The translations under genes were made by a program, and so were the position numbers. From Streptomyces sp. NBC_01381 (GTDB taxonomy: Bacteria > Actinomycetota > Actinomycetes > Streptomycetales > Streptomycetaceae): a DNA stretch of 64,000 bases. Positions 18,556-27,120 of the stretch are shown here, in pieces (the first letter of the stretch is position 1; each line of letters starts with the position of its first letter). The notes beneath the pieces are model-generated. The model did no database searches. It was given only the letters and a program-made list of their open reading frames with translations, and was not told the DNA's origin. The stretch lies in the NCBI RefSeq assembly GCF_026340305.1, contig NZ_JAPEPI010000001.1, forward strand, positions 4,526,001 to 4,590,000, written 5' to 3'.

Positions 18556-18633
18556 GGAATCTCCTTGCACGGTAGGGCGATTGACTACAAGACGTACGAG
18601 TGACTTGCGAGGCGTACGAGCCGATCACCGGGG

Positions 18634-19626
18634 TCAGACACCCCAGCGCAGCCCGGCGGTGCGCACCGGCGCGTTCCACAGCCGCAGCAGCTCCTCGTCG
18701 ACCTGACACAGGGTCACGGACGCCCCGGCCATGTCCAGCGAGGTCACGTAGTTGCCGACCAGGGTGTGCGCCACGACGACATCCCGCTCGGCAAGGACCC
18801 GCTGCACCTCGGCGTTGAACCCGTACAACTCAAGGAGGGGTGTGGCACCCATCCCGTTCACGAGCACCAGCACGGGATTGCGCGGACGGAGATCCTCCAG
18901 CACGGCGTCCACGGAGAAATCCGCGATCTCGCGCGACGTCATCATCGGCCGCCGCTCACGCCCCGGCTCACCATGGATCCCGACCCCCAACTCCAGCTCG
19001 CCGGTCGGCAGATCAAAGGTGGGACTCCCCTTGGCAGGCGTGGAACAAGCGCTCAGGGCGACCCCGAAGCTCCGGGAGTTCTCATTCACCTGACGGGCGA
19101 TCGCCTCGACGCGCTCCAGGGGCATGCCCTCGTCGGCCGCGGCGCCGGCGATCTTCTCCACATACAGCGTCGCGCCGGTACCGCGCCGCCCCGCCGTGTA
19201 CAGGCTGTCGGTGACGGCCACGTCGTCATTGACGAGCACCTTGGCGACCTGGATGCCCTCGTCCTCGGCGAGCTCGGCCGCCATGTCGAAGTTGAGGACG
19301 TCCCCCGTGTAGTTCTTCACGATGAACAGCACACCCGCCCCGCTGTCCACGGCGGCCGCCGCGCGCACCATCTGGTCCGGCACGGGCGAGGTGAACACCT
19401 CACCGGGACACGCGGCCGACAGCATGCCAGGACCCACGAACCCACCGTGCAGCGGCTCGTGCCCGGATCCCCCGCCGGAGACGAGGGCGACCTTCCCGGC
19501 GACGGGAGCGTCCCTGCGCACGACGACGCGGTTCTCCACGTCGACGGTCAGCTCCGGATGTGCGGCGGCCATCCCCCGCAACGCGTCCGCGACGACTGTC
19601 TCCGCAACGTTGATCAGCATCTTCAC
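18634..19626 (-). CDS. dhaK: Dihydroxyacetone kinase substrate-binding subunit DhaK
   Basis: 330 residues from GTG 19626, preceded by GGAGG. DhaK covalently binds dihydroxyacetone through a histidine as a hemiaminal; the site is in LELGVGIHGEPGRER. Other hallmarks: LVSGGGSGHEPLHGGFVG, GVLFIVKNYTGDVLNFDMA, NDDVAVTDSLYTAGRRGTG and VNGMGATPLLELYG. The gap to dhaL is 78 bases. The unit feeds dihydroxyacetone into glycolysis at triose phosphate. No dedicated regulator gene is adjacent. Confidence 0.96.
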   Translation of the reverse strand: MKMLINVAETVVADALRGMAAAHPELTVDVENRVVVRRDAPVAGKVALVSGGGSGHEPLHGGFVGPGMLSAACPGEVFTSPVPDQMVRAAAAVDSGAGVLFIVKNYTGDVLNFDMAAELAEDEGIQVAKVLVNDDVAVTDSLYTAGRRGTGATLYVEKIAGAAADEGMPLERVEAIARQVNENSRSFGVALSACSTPAKGSPTFDLPTGELELGVGIHGEPGRERRPMMTSREIADFSVDAVLEDLRPRNPVLVLVNGMGATPLLELYGFNAEVQRVLAERDVVVAHTLVGNYVTSLDMAGASVTLCQVDEELLRLWNAPVRTAGLRWGV

Positions 19627-19943
19627 TGGTACCTCCGGGGTGCGGTTGGCGATCCAACGCCAGTATCGACGCACAGGTTGAGTCGGGCACCCATTGCGGC
19701 ATTACCCACCGCCGCGCGCCGCTCGGTCCCGCCCCGCACTTGAGACGCGGGCCCCGGCCGCGCGCGGCCGCTGGCGCGTTCGCGTCATGGCGTGCCCGTG
19801 CCATGGCGCATGCACGTCACGGCGTGAACGCGCAGGCTCCGTCCGTGGATCGGGGCACGGCCGCCGGGCCACCCTGAGGTGGCGCCGCCGTGGGCGGTGC
19901 GTGAATTCCCTGAACGCGTGTATCCCCTGAAGGAGACACCTCC
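19627..19943. other. Intergenic region between divergent dhaK and MetRS-like genes
   Basis: 317 bases with no convincing gene. Near dhaK is GGAGG for its start. The middle (about 19785-19830) is rich in alternating CATGGCG and CACGGCG words and short palindromes such as CCATGG and GCATGC, possibly control sites of either gene. AAGGAG at 19930-19935 serves the GTG at 19944. No clear -10/-35 pair stood out. Confidence 0.4.
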
Positions 19944-21587
19944 GTGAGCATGTCGCCGAGCAGACCCGTGGACCGGATCACCAGGACACCCGTCCGCCGC
20001 GAGCCCGCCCGCCGCACGACCCCGCGGCCGCGCCCGCAGCGAGCACCGAATGCCCGCGGGGACGGCGGCGCGTCCGTCGGCCCCGCGCTGTTCCGGATCA
20101 CCACGGCCCCGCTGGAGCCCGCCGGTGAGCTGCGGGTCGGGCAGTTGTCAGGGCCGTACGTGGCCGCCGATGTGCTGGCCCGGTTCCTGCGCGCCGACGG
20201 GCGGCACGTCCTGTTCACCGGCGCCACCGCTGACCACGCCACCGCCGTGGAGGCACGGGCGCTGCGCCGCGGCCGGAGCGCCGCCGAGGTGGCCGCCGGG
20301 TTCCGGGCCGCCGTCGACGCGGACTGGCAGCGGGCGGGCATCACCTTCGACCGGGTCGTGCGGGCCCGCCGCGACCGGGGATACGGCCGCTGGCTCGGCA
20401 CCCTCGTGGCACGGCTGCACTCCGATGGCATGCTCACCCCGCGGGAGGGCCCCTTGCCGTACTGCGCCCCGTGCGCGCGATGGCTGCACGGCGCGCATGT
20501 GACCGGTGGCTGCCCGCACTGCGGCGCGGCCGCGGACGGCACGGGCTGCCACGCCTGTGCCCGGCCGTACGACGCTGCCGAACTGGCCCGCCCCGTCTGC
20601 GCGTTGTGCTCCACGCCCGCCGCACCGCGCCCGTGCCGTCGGCTGCTTCTTCCCCTGGAGGGCTTCCGGGATCCGCTCGCCGCGTACTGGGCGGCGCTCG
20701 ACGCGCCGGAGCGGCTCGCCGGTCTCTTCGCGGCGCTCCTGGCGGACCGGCTGCCCGAGCTGCCGGTGGGGCAGCCGGGGGAGTGGGGGGTGCCCTTGCC
20801 GGTGGCCGGTCACGAGGATCAGCGCGTCGACGGCCGCTTCGAGGCGGCCGCGCTTGAGCTGTACGGCAGGGGCCCGGACAGCGGCCGCCCGGCTCCGGGC
20901 GAGACGCTGCACTTCGGCGGCCTGCGCGACGCCGTCGACCACACGGTCGTGCTGCCCGCACTCCTGCTCGCCTGCCGAGTCCCGCCGGAGGTCCACCCCC
21001 GGCCGCGCTTCCGCCTGAGCGCGGCCAACGGACCCGGCGCGGACCGCACCTGGGCGCTCGACGTCCTGAACGAGTTCGGCTCGGACGCCGTACGCCGCCA
21101 TGCCGTGCACGGCGAAGGCCCCGCACAGGCGCTCGCGGTGCTCCACGGGACGTGGAACCGCTGGCTCGACGAACTCTTCGCGTCCGTACGGCAGTTGAGT
21201 GGGGGACGGGTGCCGCTGGAACCGCCGGGCGGCCCCGGCTGGCCCGAGCACCGCCGCCGACTGGCGCACACGGTACGGCTGTTGCGTGCGGCGTACGGAG
21301 ACGGGGGCGCGGACACCTTCGACCCGCGCCGCGCCGTACGGCTGCTCGACGCGACGGTCCGCATGACGCAGGCGCTGCCCAGGGCGGAACTCCCGCAGCT
21401 GACAGGCCAGTTGAGCGTCGCGGCGGCGCTCACGGCATGGGCCCACCCGGTCATGCCGGAAGGCGCCCGGCGGCTCGCGGCCGCCCTCGGGGTCCCGGCG
21501 GGCGGACCCGTCACCCTCGACGCGCTCGCCGTGCTGCGGCCCGGGACGCAGGTCGGTCCAGCGTCGGCCCCGGTCTTCGGGTTCTGA
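19944..21587 (+). CDS. Degenerate methionyl-tRNA synthetase-like protein
   Basis: 547 residues from GTG 19944 (AAGGAG eight bases upstream). After a basic, disordered N-terminus of about 45 residues, the order of MetRS elements is recognisable: GELRVGQLSGPYVAADVLAR (61-80), where the HIGH motif is reduced to RVGQ; LFTGATADH at 90-98 in place of the usual TDEHG; ITFDRVVR at 133-140. Cys pairs at 174/177, 190/193, 202/205 and 219/222 form zinc knuckles as in MetRS. WGVPLPVAGHE, GGLRDAVDHTVVLPALLL and a helical anticodon-domain-like C-terminus follow. The KMSKS position reads RLSAAN (357-362). Loss of both ATP motifs argues against aminoacylation; a carrier, transfer or regulatory role is possible. 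A LuxR-type gene is convergent. Confidence 0.8.
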   Translation: MSMSPSRPVDRITRTPVRREPARRTTPRPRPQRAPNARGDGGASVGPALFRITTAPLEPAGELRVGQLSGPYVAADVLARFLRADGRHVLFTGATADHATAVEARALRRGRSAAEVAAGFRAAVDADWQRAGITFDRVVRARRDRGYGRWLGTLVARLHSDGMLTPREGPLPYCAPCARWLHGAHVTGGCPHCGAAADGTGCHACARPYDAAELARPVCALCSTPAAPRPCRRLLLPLEGFRDPLAAYWAALDAPERLAGLFAALLADRLPELPVGQPGEWGVPLPVAGHEDQRVDGRFEAAALELYGRGPDSGRPAPGETLHFGGLRDAVDHTVVLPALLLACRVPPEVHPRPRFRLSAANGPGADRTWALDVLNEFGSDAVRRHAVHGEGPAQALAVLHGTWNRWLDELFASVRQLSGGRVPLEPPGGPGWPEHRRRLAHTVRLLRAAYGDGGADTFDPRRAVRLLDATVRMTQALPRAELPQLTGQLSVAAALTAWAHPVMPEGARRLAAALGVPAGGPVTLDALAVLRPGTQVGPASAPVFGF

Positions 21588-21597
21588 ACGGCCGGAG

Positions 21598-22665
21598 TCA
21601 GTCCAGCCAGCCGAGGCGCATCGCCTGCACGCCCGCCTCGAAGCGGCTGGACGCCCCCAGCTCCTGCATGAGTTCGGAGAGGATACGGCTCACGGTGCGC
21701 AGCGAGACGCCGAGGCCACGGGCGATCTTCTCGTCCTTCATGCCGGTGGCCAGCATGCGCAGGGCGGCGCGCTGCTGCTCGGTGAGCCCGGAGCTGTCCC
21801 GGGCGCACTCGCCCTGCTCGCCGTACGGCGTCGCGGTGCGCCAGAGGTGTTCGTACAGCGCGCTGTACGAGCGCACCAGCGCGGGGCCACGGGCCAGAAT
21901 CGCCCCGGCCGCGTGCCGCTCCGGGTCCACCGGAAGCAGCGCGAACCGCCGGTCCGCGATGATCATGTTCATCGGGATGTCCGCGGAGATCCGCAGCTCG
22001 GCGCCGACCGCGGCCTTGCGTGCGAGATGCTCCATGCCCTGCGGGGTGTTGGCCCCCGATGCGCTGAAGACATAGCGCACCCGCACGCCCTTGGCGATCT
22101 GCCGGCGGTCACGCGACAGGGCGCGCTCCGGGATCTCCCGGCCCTGGTCGATCAGCGGCTGCAGCGCGGAGAGTTCGTGCTCGACCGTCTCGGTGATGTC
22201 CTCGAGGGCCTGCTGGATGCGCCGGTAGTCGGTGATCACCTCGACCTCGACCTCGGCGGACGGTGCGAGGACCTCGGAGCGCAGAAAGCGGGTGGCAAGG
22301 GACTCCAGGCGGCCGTTGACCTGCTCGGCGCGGCGCAGGTCCTCGCGCAGCCGCCCCCGTTCGCCCTCCAGGAGCTTGATCAGGGCCATCTCGGGGCTGA
22401 CCACGGCGACCGAGTCCGTCTCGCTCTCGGACGGTTCGCCCGCGGCGAGGGCGAGCCGGTTGTCGTGCTGGGCGCCGGTCGGCACGACGAGGCCCAGGTC
22501 GAGCAGTTCGCGGCGGCACCGCTCCCGTTCCTCCGGGCCGAGCCCGAGTTCGGCGACGGCCTCCTCGAAGTCGGAGGCGCCGCGCCTGCGCAACTCCGCG
22601 TAGAGGGCGAGCGCCAGATCCTCGGCGCGCGCCCCGGTTCTCTCCACGGCCCTGACGACTGTCAC
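21598..22665 (-). CDS. LuxR-type regulator with N-terminal TrmB-like domain
   Basis: 355 residues from GTG 22665. The C-terminal DNA-binding domain is LuxR/GerE type: LTEQQRAALRMLATGMKDEKIARGLGVSLRTVSRILSEL split by the turn, then LGASSRFEAGVQAMRLGW. The N-terminus (DLALALYAELRRRGASDFEEAV, then a second-helix region) resembles the winged-helix sensor of TrmB-like proteins; a heptad-like helix spans residues 100-180. The centre (VRVRYVFSASGANTPQGMEHL, MIIADRRFALLPVDPE) is shared by a large Streptomyces group of orphan LuxR regulators. The ligand is unknown. It is convergent with the MetRS-like gene, ten bases apart. Confidence 0.85.
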   Translation of the reverse strand: MTVVRAVERTGARAEDLALALYAELRRRGASDFEEAVAELGLGPEERERCRRELLDLGLVVPTGAQHDNRLALAAGEPSESETDSVAVVSPEMALIKLLEGERGRLREDLRRAEQVNGRLESLATRFLRSEVLAPSAEVEVEVITDYRRIQQALEDITETVEHELSALQPLIDQGREIPERALSRDRRQIAKGVRVRYVFSASGANTPQGMEHLARKAAVGAELRISADIPMNMIIADRRFALLPVDPERHAAGAILARGPALVRSYSALYEHLWRTATPYGEQGECARDSSGLTEQQRAALRMLATGMKDEKIARGLGVSLRTVSRILSELMQELGASSRFEAGVQAMRLGWLD

Positions 22666-22774
22666 CGCACCGCCCCCTCGCTGTCGGTTCCCCTTCCCTG
22701 CGCGCGATCCTACGTGAATCAAGATCACGGGCTCCGGGAGACCGAACGGCGGTCAAACGGCGGTCAATCGGAGG

Positions 22775-24544
22775 TCAGGGGAACGAGACCACTGTGGACG
22801 GCACGGTGTCGCTGCCCGAAGTGGGCGCGCCGGTGGCGTTGATGACGTGGGCGTACTGGCCCTTGCCGCCGAGCGAGACGACCAGGAGGTGGTGGAACTT
22901 CACGCCCGGCGTGTTCGGGGCGGCGAAGCCGTGCTCCTGGACGATGGTCGGGTCGACGTTGTAGTAGCAGTAACTGCCGAGGCCCCAGCCCTCGTGGGTG
23001 GTGACGGAGTCGGCGACCTTGTAGGCGGCGAAGCCGCGGAGGTCGCCGTTCTGGATGGCGGCCTGGTTCGGGGCGTCGTACGCCTTCTCGTTCTGGTAGA
23101 AGATCGTGCGGCCGCGTTCGCCCTTCCACTGCACGTCGTACTTGTTGAAGTGCTCCACGAACAGGCCGGTGGCCAGGACGTCGTCGCCGTTGACGACGAT
23201 GCCGTAGTCGGCCCGGTTGGTCTCCCAGCCGACGCCCTCGCCGTGGTCGGCGCGCCAGACCCAGGTGTGGTCGACGACGGTGTGCCGGCTGTTGATCACC
23301 ATGCTGGTGGTGGCCTTGCCCGCGCCCGCACCGCCGATGCGGATGAACACGTCCTGGACGGTGGTCGGGTTGCCGGCGTGGGCGGCGCTCGCGCCCTGCG
23401 GCCCTATCTCCACCAGCGTCTCGGAGTTGGCCGTTCCGGCGTCGACGAGGAAGCCCGCGAGCCGCACCCCGTCCACGTCGGCGGTCTTCACGGCGGTCAC
23501 CCCGCCGTCGGGGACGAGCGTGGCGTAACCGATGCCGAGGACCACGGTGTTGGCCCGCTTGACCTCGATCGGCCGGTCGAGGTGGTAGATGCCGGGGGTG
23601 AGCAGCAGGTGCAGTCCCTGGTCGAGCGCGGCGTTGAGGGTGGCCGCGGTGTCGCCTTCCTTGGCGACGTAGAAGGCGGAGAGCGAGAGGGATTCGCCGT
23701 GCGGGGTGCCGTTGCCCCAGCTGGTGCCCCGGGCGTTGGTGCGCGGGGCGGGCAGGAAGACCTTGTACTCCCCGCCGGCGAGGTGGAGGAAGGGCTTCTC
23801 CCGGGAGTACGGGGTGGTGCCGAGGGTGGTGTACGGCGGGTTGGGGAAGGCGTTGGCGGGCGCGCCCTCGACGCCGGAGAAGACCATGTTCCAGACGCCG
23901 TTGAGCCAGCCGCCGACCGAGCTGTCGCGGGTGTACCACTGCTGCTGGGAGTAGGGCTGGACGGTGCCGTCGATGCGGCTGTCGGCGATGTAGCCGCCGC
24001 TGGCCCAGCCGTACCCGTTGGGCGCCAGGTTCAGGTCGCCGCGCACATGCATCCGGCGGAACGGGGCGGCCTGGGAGACCGCCCAGCGGTTGGCGCCGCT
24101 GACCGGGGAGAGGGAGAGGTTCTCCGCCGAACGCCAGAAGTTCTGCGTGGCGTTGCCGTTGAACCAGCCCGCGTCGACGGTGACGTCGCCGTTGATGTGG
24201 GTGTCGTCGGGGGAGAGGCCAAGGCCCATGATCGAGGTGTAGAAGCCGATCTGGGCGTTGAGCCCGCTGTAGGTGCCGGGCTTGAAAAGGAGCGCGTAGC
24301 GGTTGGTGCCGAACTGTGCCGACTCCTGCCGCTTGAACACCTCGTCGAGTTTCGCCTGGATGCCGGCGGTGGACGGGTCGAAGACGATGACGTTCGGCCC
24401 GAAGTCCGGATCGGCGGCGGACGCGGCAGGCGTCGCGGGCGTCTCACCGGCGGTGGCCACGCGCGAGCCGAGCAATCCGGTGGCCGGAACGGCCAAGGCG
24501 GCGGCCAGGGCGCCGCGGCGGGAGAGAGGAAGGTGCGCTGACAT
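22775..24544 (-). CDS. Tat-exported right-handed beta-helix protein (GH55/pectate-lyase-fold-like)
   Basis: 589 residues from ATG 24544. A twin-arginine signal (SRRGALAAALAVPATG) directs folded export. The mature protein begins FGPNVIVFDPSTAGIQAKLD and has many short beta-helix turns: GTNRYALLFKPGTYSGL, IMGLGLSPDDTHINGDVTVD, LLLTPGIYHLDRPIEVK, TVVLGIGYATLVPDGGV, VVDHTWVWRADHGEGVGW. Two P-G-x-Y turns (PGTYSG and PGIYHL) mark two helix halves, as in GH55 exo-beta-1,3-glucanases. Similar proteins are often mislabelled adenylyl cyclase; no cyclase domain is seen. The LacI-type palindrome upstream (24615-24626) points to carbohydrate control, so a glycan-acting enzyme is most likely. Confidence 0.75.
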   Translation of the reverse strand: MSAHLPLSRRGALAAALAVPATGLLGSRVATAGETPATPAASAADPDFGPNVIVFDPSTAGIQAKLDEVFKRQESAQFGTNRYALLFKPGTYSGLNAQIGFYTSIMGLGLSPDDTHINGDVTVDAGWFNGNATQNFWRSAENLSLSPVSGANRWAVSQAAPFRRMHVRGDLNLAPNGYGWASGGYIADSRIDGTVQPYSQQQWYTRDSSVGGWLNGVWNMVFSGVEGAPANAFPNPPYTTLGTTPYSREKPFLHLAGGEYKVFLPAPRTNARGTSWGNGTPHGESLSLSAFYVAKEGDTAATLNAALDQGLHLLLTPGIYHLDRPIEVKRANTVVLGIGYATLVPDGGVTAVKTADVDGVRLAGFLVDAGTANSETLVEIGPQGASAAHAGNPTTVQDVFIRIGGAGAGKATTSMVINSRHTVVDHTWVWRADHGEGVGWETNRADYGIVVNGDDVLATGLFVEHFNKYDVQWKGERGRTIFYQNEKAYDAPNQAAIQNGDLRGFAAYKVADSVTTHEGWGLGSYCYYNVDPTIVQEHGFAAPNTPGVKFHHLLVVSLGGKGQYAHVINATGAPTSGSDTVPSTVVSFP

Positions 24545-24614
24545 GGGCAACTCGCTTCACTGGTGGGGGAATGCTGTGCCGTTCTGCGTTCGGAACGTGA
24601 ACGGAGAGAAGTCT

Positions 24615-24626
24615 GAGAGCGCTCTC
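24615..24626. promoter_or_regulatory. LacI-family-type operator palindrome
   Basis: GAGAGCGCTCTC, a perfect 12-base palindrome with the central GCGC typical of Streptomyces LacI-family operators (CebR-like sites have TGGGAGCGCTCCCA). It is 71 bases upstream of the beta-helix gene's start. No LacI-type gene is within the window, so the repressor would act from elsewhere. Confidence 0.6.
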
Positions 24627-24746
24627 TCGCGTTGGATAGTTGTGTCTGAGTCAGGGCGCGTCAAGGGGGTGCGCGTGATGTCGTGCCGACTTCAGTGCAG
24701 GAAGTCAACTAAGTGATGGTGTAGGCGAGTTGGGAAGACCGGTCCC

Positions 24747-25790
24747 TCAGGAAGCCGAAGCCGAAGCCGAAGCCGGAGCCGGAGCCGGAGCCGGATTAGT
24801 CGGAGTCGGAGCCGGCCGGTCCGCGCGGACCACGCCGAACGCGTCCGCCATCCGCAGCGCCGCCTCCAGGTCGCCGTCGACGGAGATGAGCTCGGCGCTC
24901 ACCGCGTCCTCAAGCGGCAAGGCGCCCATGCCCATCTGCAGCAGCGTTCCCAGGTCGGTGACCAGGGTCGCGGCCGCGTCCGCGGCGGGGCCGACGGCCG
25001 TCTCGACGGTGCCGTCGTCGACGCGGGCGTGGAAGACGAGCCCGTCGATCACGAACTCATAGGCCTCGCGCACCCCACGCGCGTGCTCGGGGCGGAAGGT
25101 CGCCCCGACCGCGCCCACCATGCCGTGACGGCCGCCGGTGGCCTCGGGATGCGCGCCGAGGATCGCGATCACCCGTGCGGCGGCCGGGAGTTCGCCGTCG
25201 AGCCGGGCGAGCCCGCGTGCTGTCGCTTCCTCGATGTCCATGAGCCGGGCGCCGATGGCGAGGAACGTCCCGAGGTCGGTGGTGATCGCGCAGACGGCGT
25301 CCGGCGCCGCGCCGTGCCGGATGTCGAGTACGCCGTCGTCGACACGGAGATGGAACACGTCCTCGTTCACCGAGAACTGGTACGTCTCCCGTATGCCCCG
25401 CGCCTCATCCGGCCGGAAGCTCGCGCGCAGGCACCCGAGCACCCAGCTGAGCCGGAAGGCGTCGCCGGGGCGGGGGCTGACCGGAAGGCGCATGCCCCAG
25501 CGGGTCAGCTCGTCGATCAACGGGCGCATGGTGGCGCCGAGTTCGGTCAGCTCGTAGACCGTGGAAGCCGCCGGGGCGGGCAGTTTGGTCTGGCTGAGAA
25601 TGCCCGCGTCGCGCAGCGCGCGCAGCCGCTCCGCCAGGACGTTGGGGCCGATGCCGGGCAGTCCCGCGACGAGGTCGGTGTAGCGCCGGGGGCCGAGCAG
25701 CAGCTCGCGCACGATCAGCAGTGACCAGCGGCCGCCGACGACATCCAGGGCCCGTGCCGCGGGACAGTCCTGGTCATAGCTGCGTGTCAT
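24747..25790 (-). CDS. HxlR-family regulator with two tandem SCP2-like domains
   Basis: 347 residues. The first about 100 residues are an HxlR winged helix: CPAARALDVVGGRWSLLIVREL, RRYTDLVAGLPGIGPNVLAERL and a tail to RWGMRLPV. Unlike normal HxlR proteins (100-130 residues) it continues with two copies of a sterol-carrier-like module: LGCLRASFRPDEARGIRETY...HLRVDDGVLDI...ITTDLGTFLAIG and VGAVGATFRPEHARGVREAY...HARVDDGTVET...LVTDLGTLLQMG. The doubled module probably binds a hydrophobic ligand and makes the protein a one-component sensor. The C-terminus is low-complexity (PTPTNPAPAPAPASASASAS), encoded by a hexamer repeat. The flanking region to the left of its promoter is decayed. Confidence 0.85.
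   Translation of the reverse strand: MTRSYDQDCPAARALDVVGGRWSLLIVRELLLGPRRYTDLVAGLPGIGPNVLAERLRALRDAGILSQTKLPAPAASTVYELTELGATMRPLIDELTRWGMRLPVSPRPGDAFRLSWVLGCLRASFRPDEARGIRETYQFSVNEDVFHLRVDDGVLDIRHGAAPDAVCAITTDLGTFLAIGARLMDIEEATARGLARLDGELPAAARVIAILGAHPEATGGRHGMVGAVGATFRPEHARGVREAYEFVIDGLVFHARVDDGTVETAVGPAADAAATLVTDLGTLLQMGMGALPLEDAVSAELISVDGDLEAALRMADAFGVVRADRPAPTPTNPAPAPAPASASASAS
24752..24798 (-). repeat. Hexanucleotide tandem repeat at the end of the HxlR gene
   Basis: On the plus strand about four AAGCCG units are followed by about four GAGCCG units, encoding the Ser-Ala and Pro-Ala tail. Unit number can change by slipped-strand mispairing without breaking frame, so tail length may vary between strains. 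Confidence 0.8.
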
Positions 25791-25872
25791 ACGAGAGAGC
25801 TGCCTTTCTCAATTGATAGCGGCTACTTAGATTTTCTAGAGTAGCGGTGAACTCGGGGGCACCAGTGGCCTG

Positions 25873-26220
25873 TTGGGTCGCGCTGGGGCCGACCACCCCG
25901 CGCCGAGCACTCGACCAAGTCGTGCCGCACGCACCGTGACGGCCGCTGGCCTGCTGTCGGCGCTATTGGTGGGCGGCGTACAGGCCTCGGAGGCGGCGCG
26001 GAAGGCCCCGGCGCCGTGTGCGGGGGCGTCGTGCGCTTCGACCCCACCGCGCCCAGCCGAAGCCCGAGCGGCTTCCGCAGCGGCGAGCTCATCAGGGTGG
26101 ACCCGGCCACCGGCCGCTCCTGCGTGCCGGCGTCGGGACTGCACCTGCCGAGCAGTGTCCGCGTACCGCGCCCAGCAGTACGCGCCAAGCAGCACGCAGC
26201 AAGAAACGACGCATCCCTGA
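25873..26220 (+). pseudogene. Possible remnant of a secreted beta-propeller-like protein
   Basis: Two frames hold suggestive text. In one (around 25930-25990) VTAAGLLSALLVGGVQASEAA resembles, in part, a signal peptide. In another (26025-26150) GGVVRFDPTAPSRS and GELIRVDPATGRS followed by ASGLHLPSS look like repeated blades of NHL/SMP-30 or ScyD-type propellers (pattern VxRVDPATG...ASGLxxP). No continuous reading joins them, and nothing matches after about 26170. I treat it as a decayed gene next to another clear pseudogene; it could instead be non-coding. Confidence 0.35.
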
Positions 26221-26823
26221 TGTCAGCGCGAGAGCTCTCCGACATGCCCGCCGAGATGAAGGCGGTCCAGTGCCGCAGCGTCGGCGCCGACCCCGAGGTC
26301 GTCACCGTGCCGCGCCCCGAGCCCGGCCCGGGGCAGGTGCTCCTGAAGGTCACCGCCGCCGGTGTCTGCCACTCCGACATCGCGGTGATGAGCTGGCCGG
26401 CCGAGGCGCTGAACTTCCCGCTGCCCCTCACTCTCGGTCACGAGGGCGCGGGGACGGCCGCCGCGCTCGGCGAAGGCGTCACCGGGTTCGAGCTCGGCGA
26501 CCCGGTGACCGCCGTGCCGCTCACCGACGCGGGCCTGACCCCGTACCACGCCATCAAGACCTCGCTGCCGAAGCTGCTGCGTGCGCTGACCCCGGTGCGG
26601 CGGAGCGGCGTCCGTGGGCTTCGGCACGGTCCCGTACGACACCGTGGTCCGCGCCCCCTACTGGGGCAGCAGGTCCGAGCTGATCGAGGTACTCGACCTG
26701 GCCCGTTCCGGGGCGATCGACGTCCACGTGGAGCGGTACGCCATCGACGACGCCCCCAAGGCGTACGAGCACCTGCACGAGGGCCGGATCAACGGCCGCG
26801 CGGTGATCCTCCCCACCGGCTGA
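26221..26823 (+). pseudogene. Truncated zinc alcohol dehydrogenase (MDR) with internal deletions
   Basis: The start reads as a normal MDR enzyme: MKAVQCRSVG, GQVLLKVTAAGVCHSDIAVM, LPLTLGHEGAGTAAALGEGV, ELGDPVTAV. The structural-zinc cysteine lobe that should follow GDPV is missing, and LTPYHAIKTSLPKLLRAL appears at once. The Rossmann NAD domain is also absent; after a frame change the text resumes at 26614 with GFGTVPYDTVVRAPYWGSRS and ends properly with VERYAIDDAPKAYEHLHEG, INGRAVILPTG and a stop. So about half the enzyme is gone in two deletions plus a frameshift. It cannot be an active dehydrogenase. Similarity to the intact dehydrogenase at 8182-9204 is only at family level. Confidence 0.85.
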
Positions 26824-26919
26824 CCGCCCGGCGCCACGGGGCGTGCAGGCCACCGGATGCGAAGTGCGCCGGATGCCGGGAACCTGGATGTGGGGGCGAC
26901 GCACACAGGAAGGTTCCCC

Positions 26920-27108
26920 ATGTCAGTCATGGACAAGCTCAAGAGCATGCTCAAGGGCCACGAGGACAAGGCCGGGCAGGGCATCGACAAGGCGGGCGAC
27001 TTCGTCGACGAGAAGACCCAGGGCAAGTACAGCAGCCAGGTCGACACCGCCCAGGACAAGATGAAGGACCAGCTCGGCAGGGACCAGGACCAACCTCCGC
27101 AGGCATAG
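26920..27108 (+). CDS. Small Rv0909/CsbD-like antitoxin-family protein
   Basis: 62 residues from ATG 26920, behind AGGAAGG. The sequence MSVMDKLKSMLKGHEDKAGQ is followed by GIDKAGDFVDEKTQGKYSSQ and a charged helical end (DKMKDQLGRDQDQP). This is the short, amphipathic helical pattern of the actinobacterial Rv0909/MT0933 family, classed as antitoxin because Rv0909 pairs with toxin Rv0910. No partner toxin of the START-like type is adjacent here, so it is an orphan. A stress protein of the CsbD kind is the alternative. Confidence 0.75.
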   Translation: MSVMDKLKSMLKGHEDKAGQGIDKAGDFVDEKTQGKYSSQVDTAQDKMKDQLGRDQDQPPQA

Positions 27109-27120
27109 GGGCGCGAAGGG

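Noticed and set aside
24747-24798. Hexamer repeat as a CRISPR or regulatory array
   Set aside because: Units are six bases, perfectly joined and in coding frame; there are no spacers.
26221-26823. Intact second alcohol dehydrogenase
   Set aside because: Zinc-cysteine lobe and Rossmann domain are missing and the two ends are in different frames.
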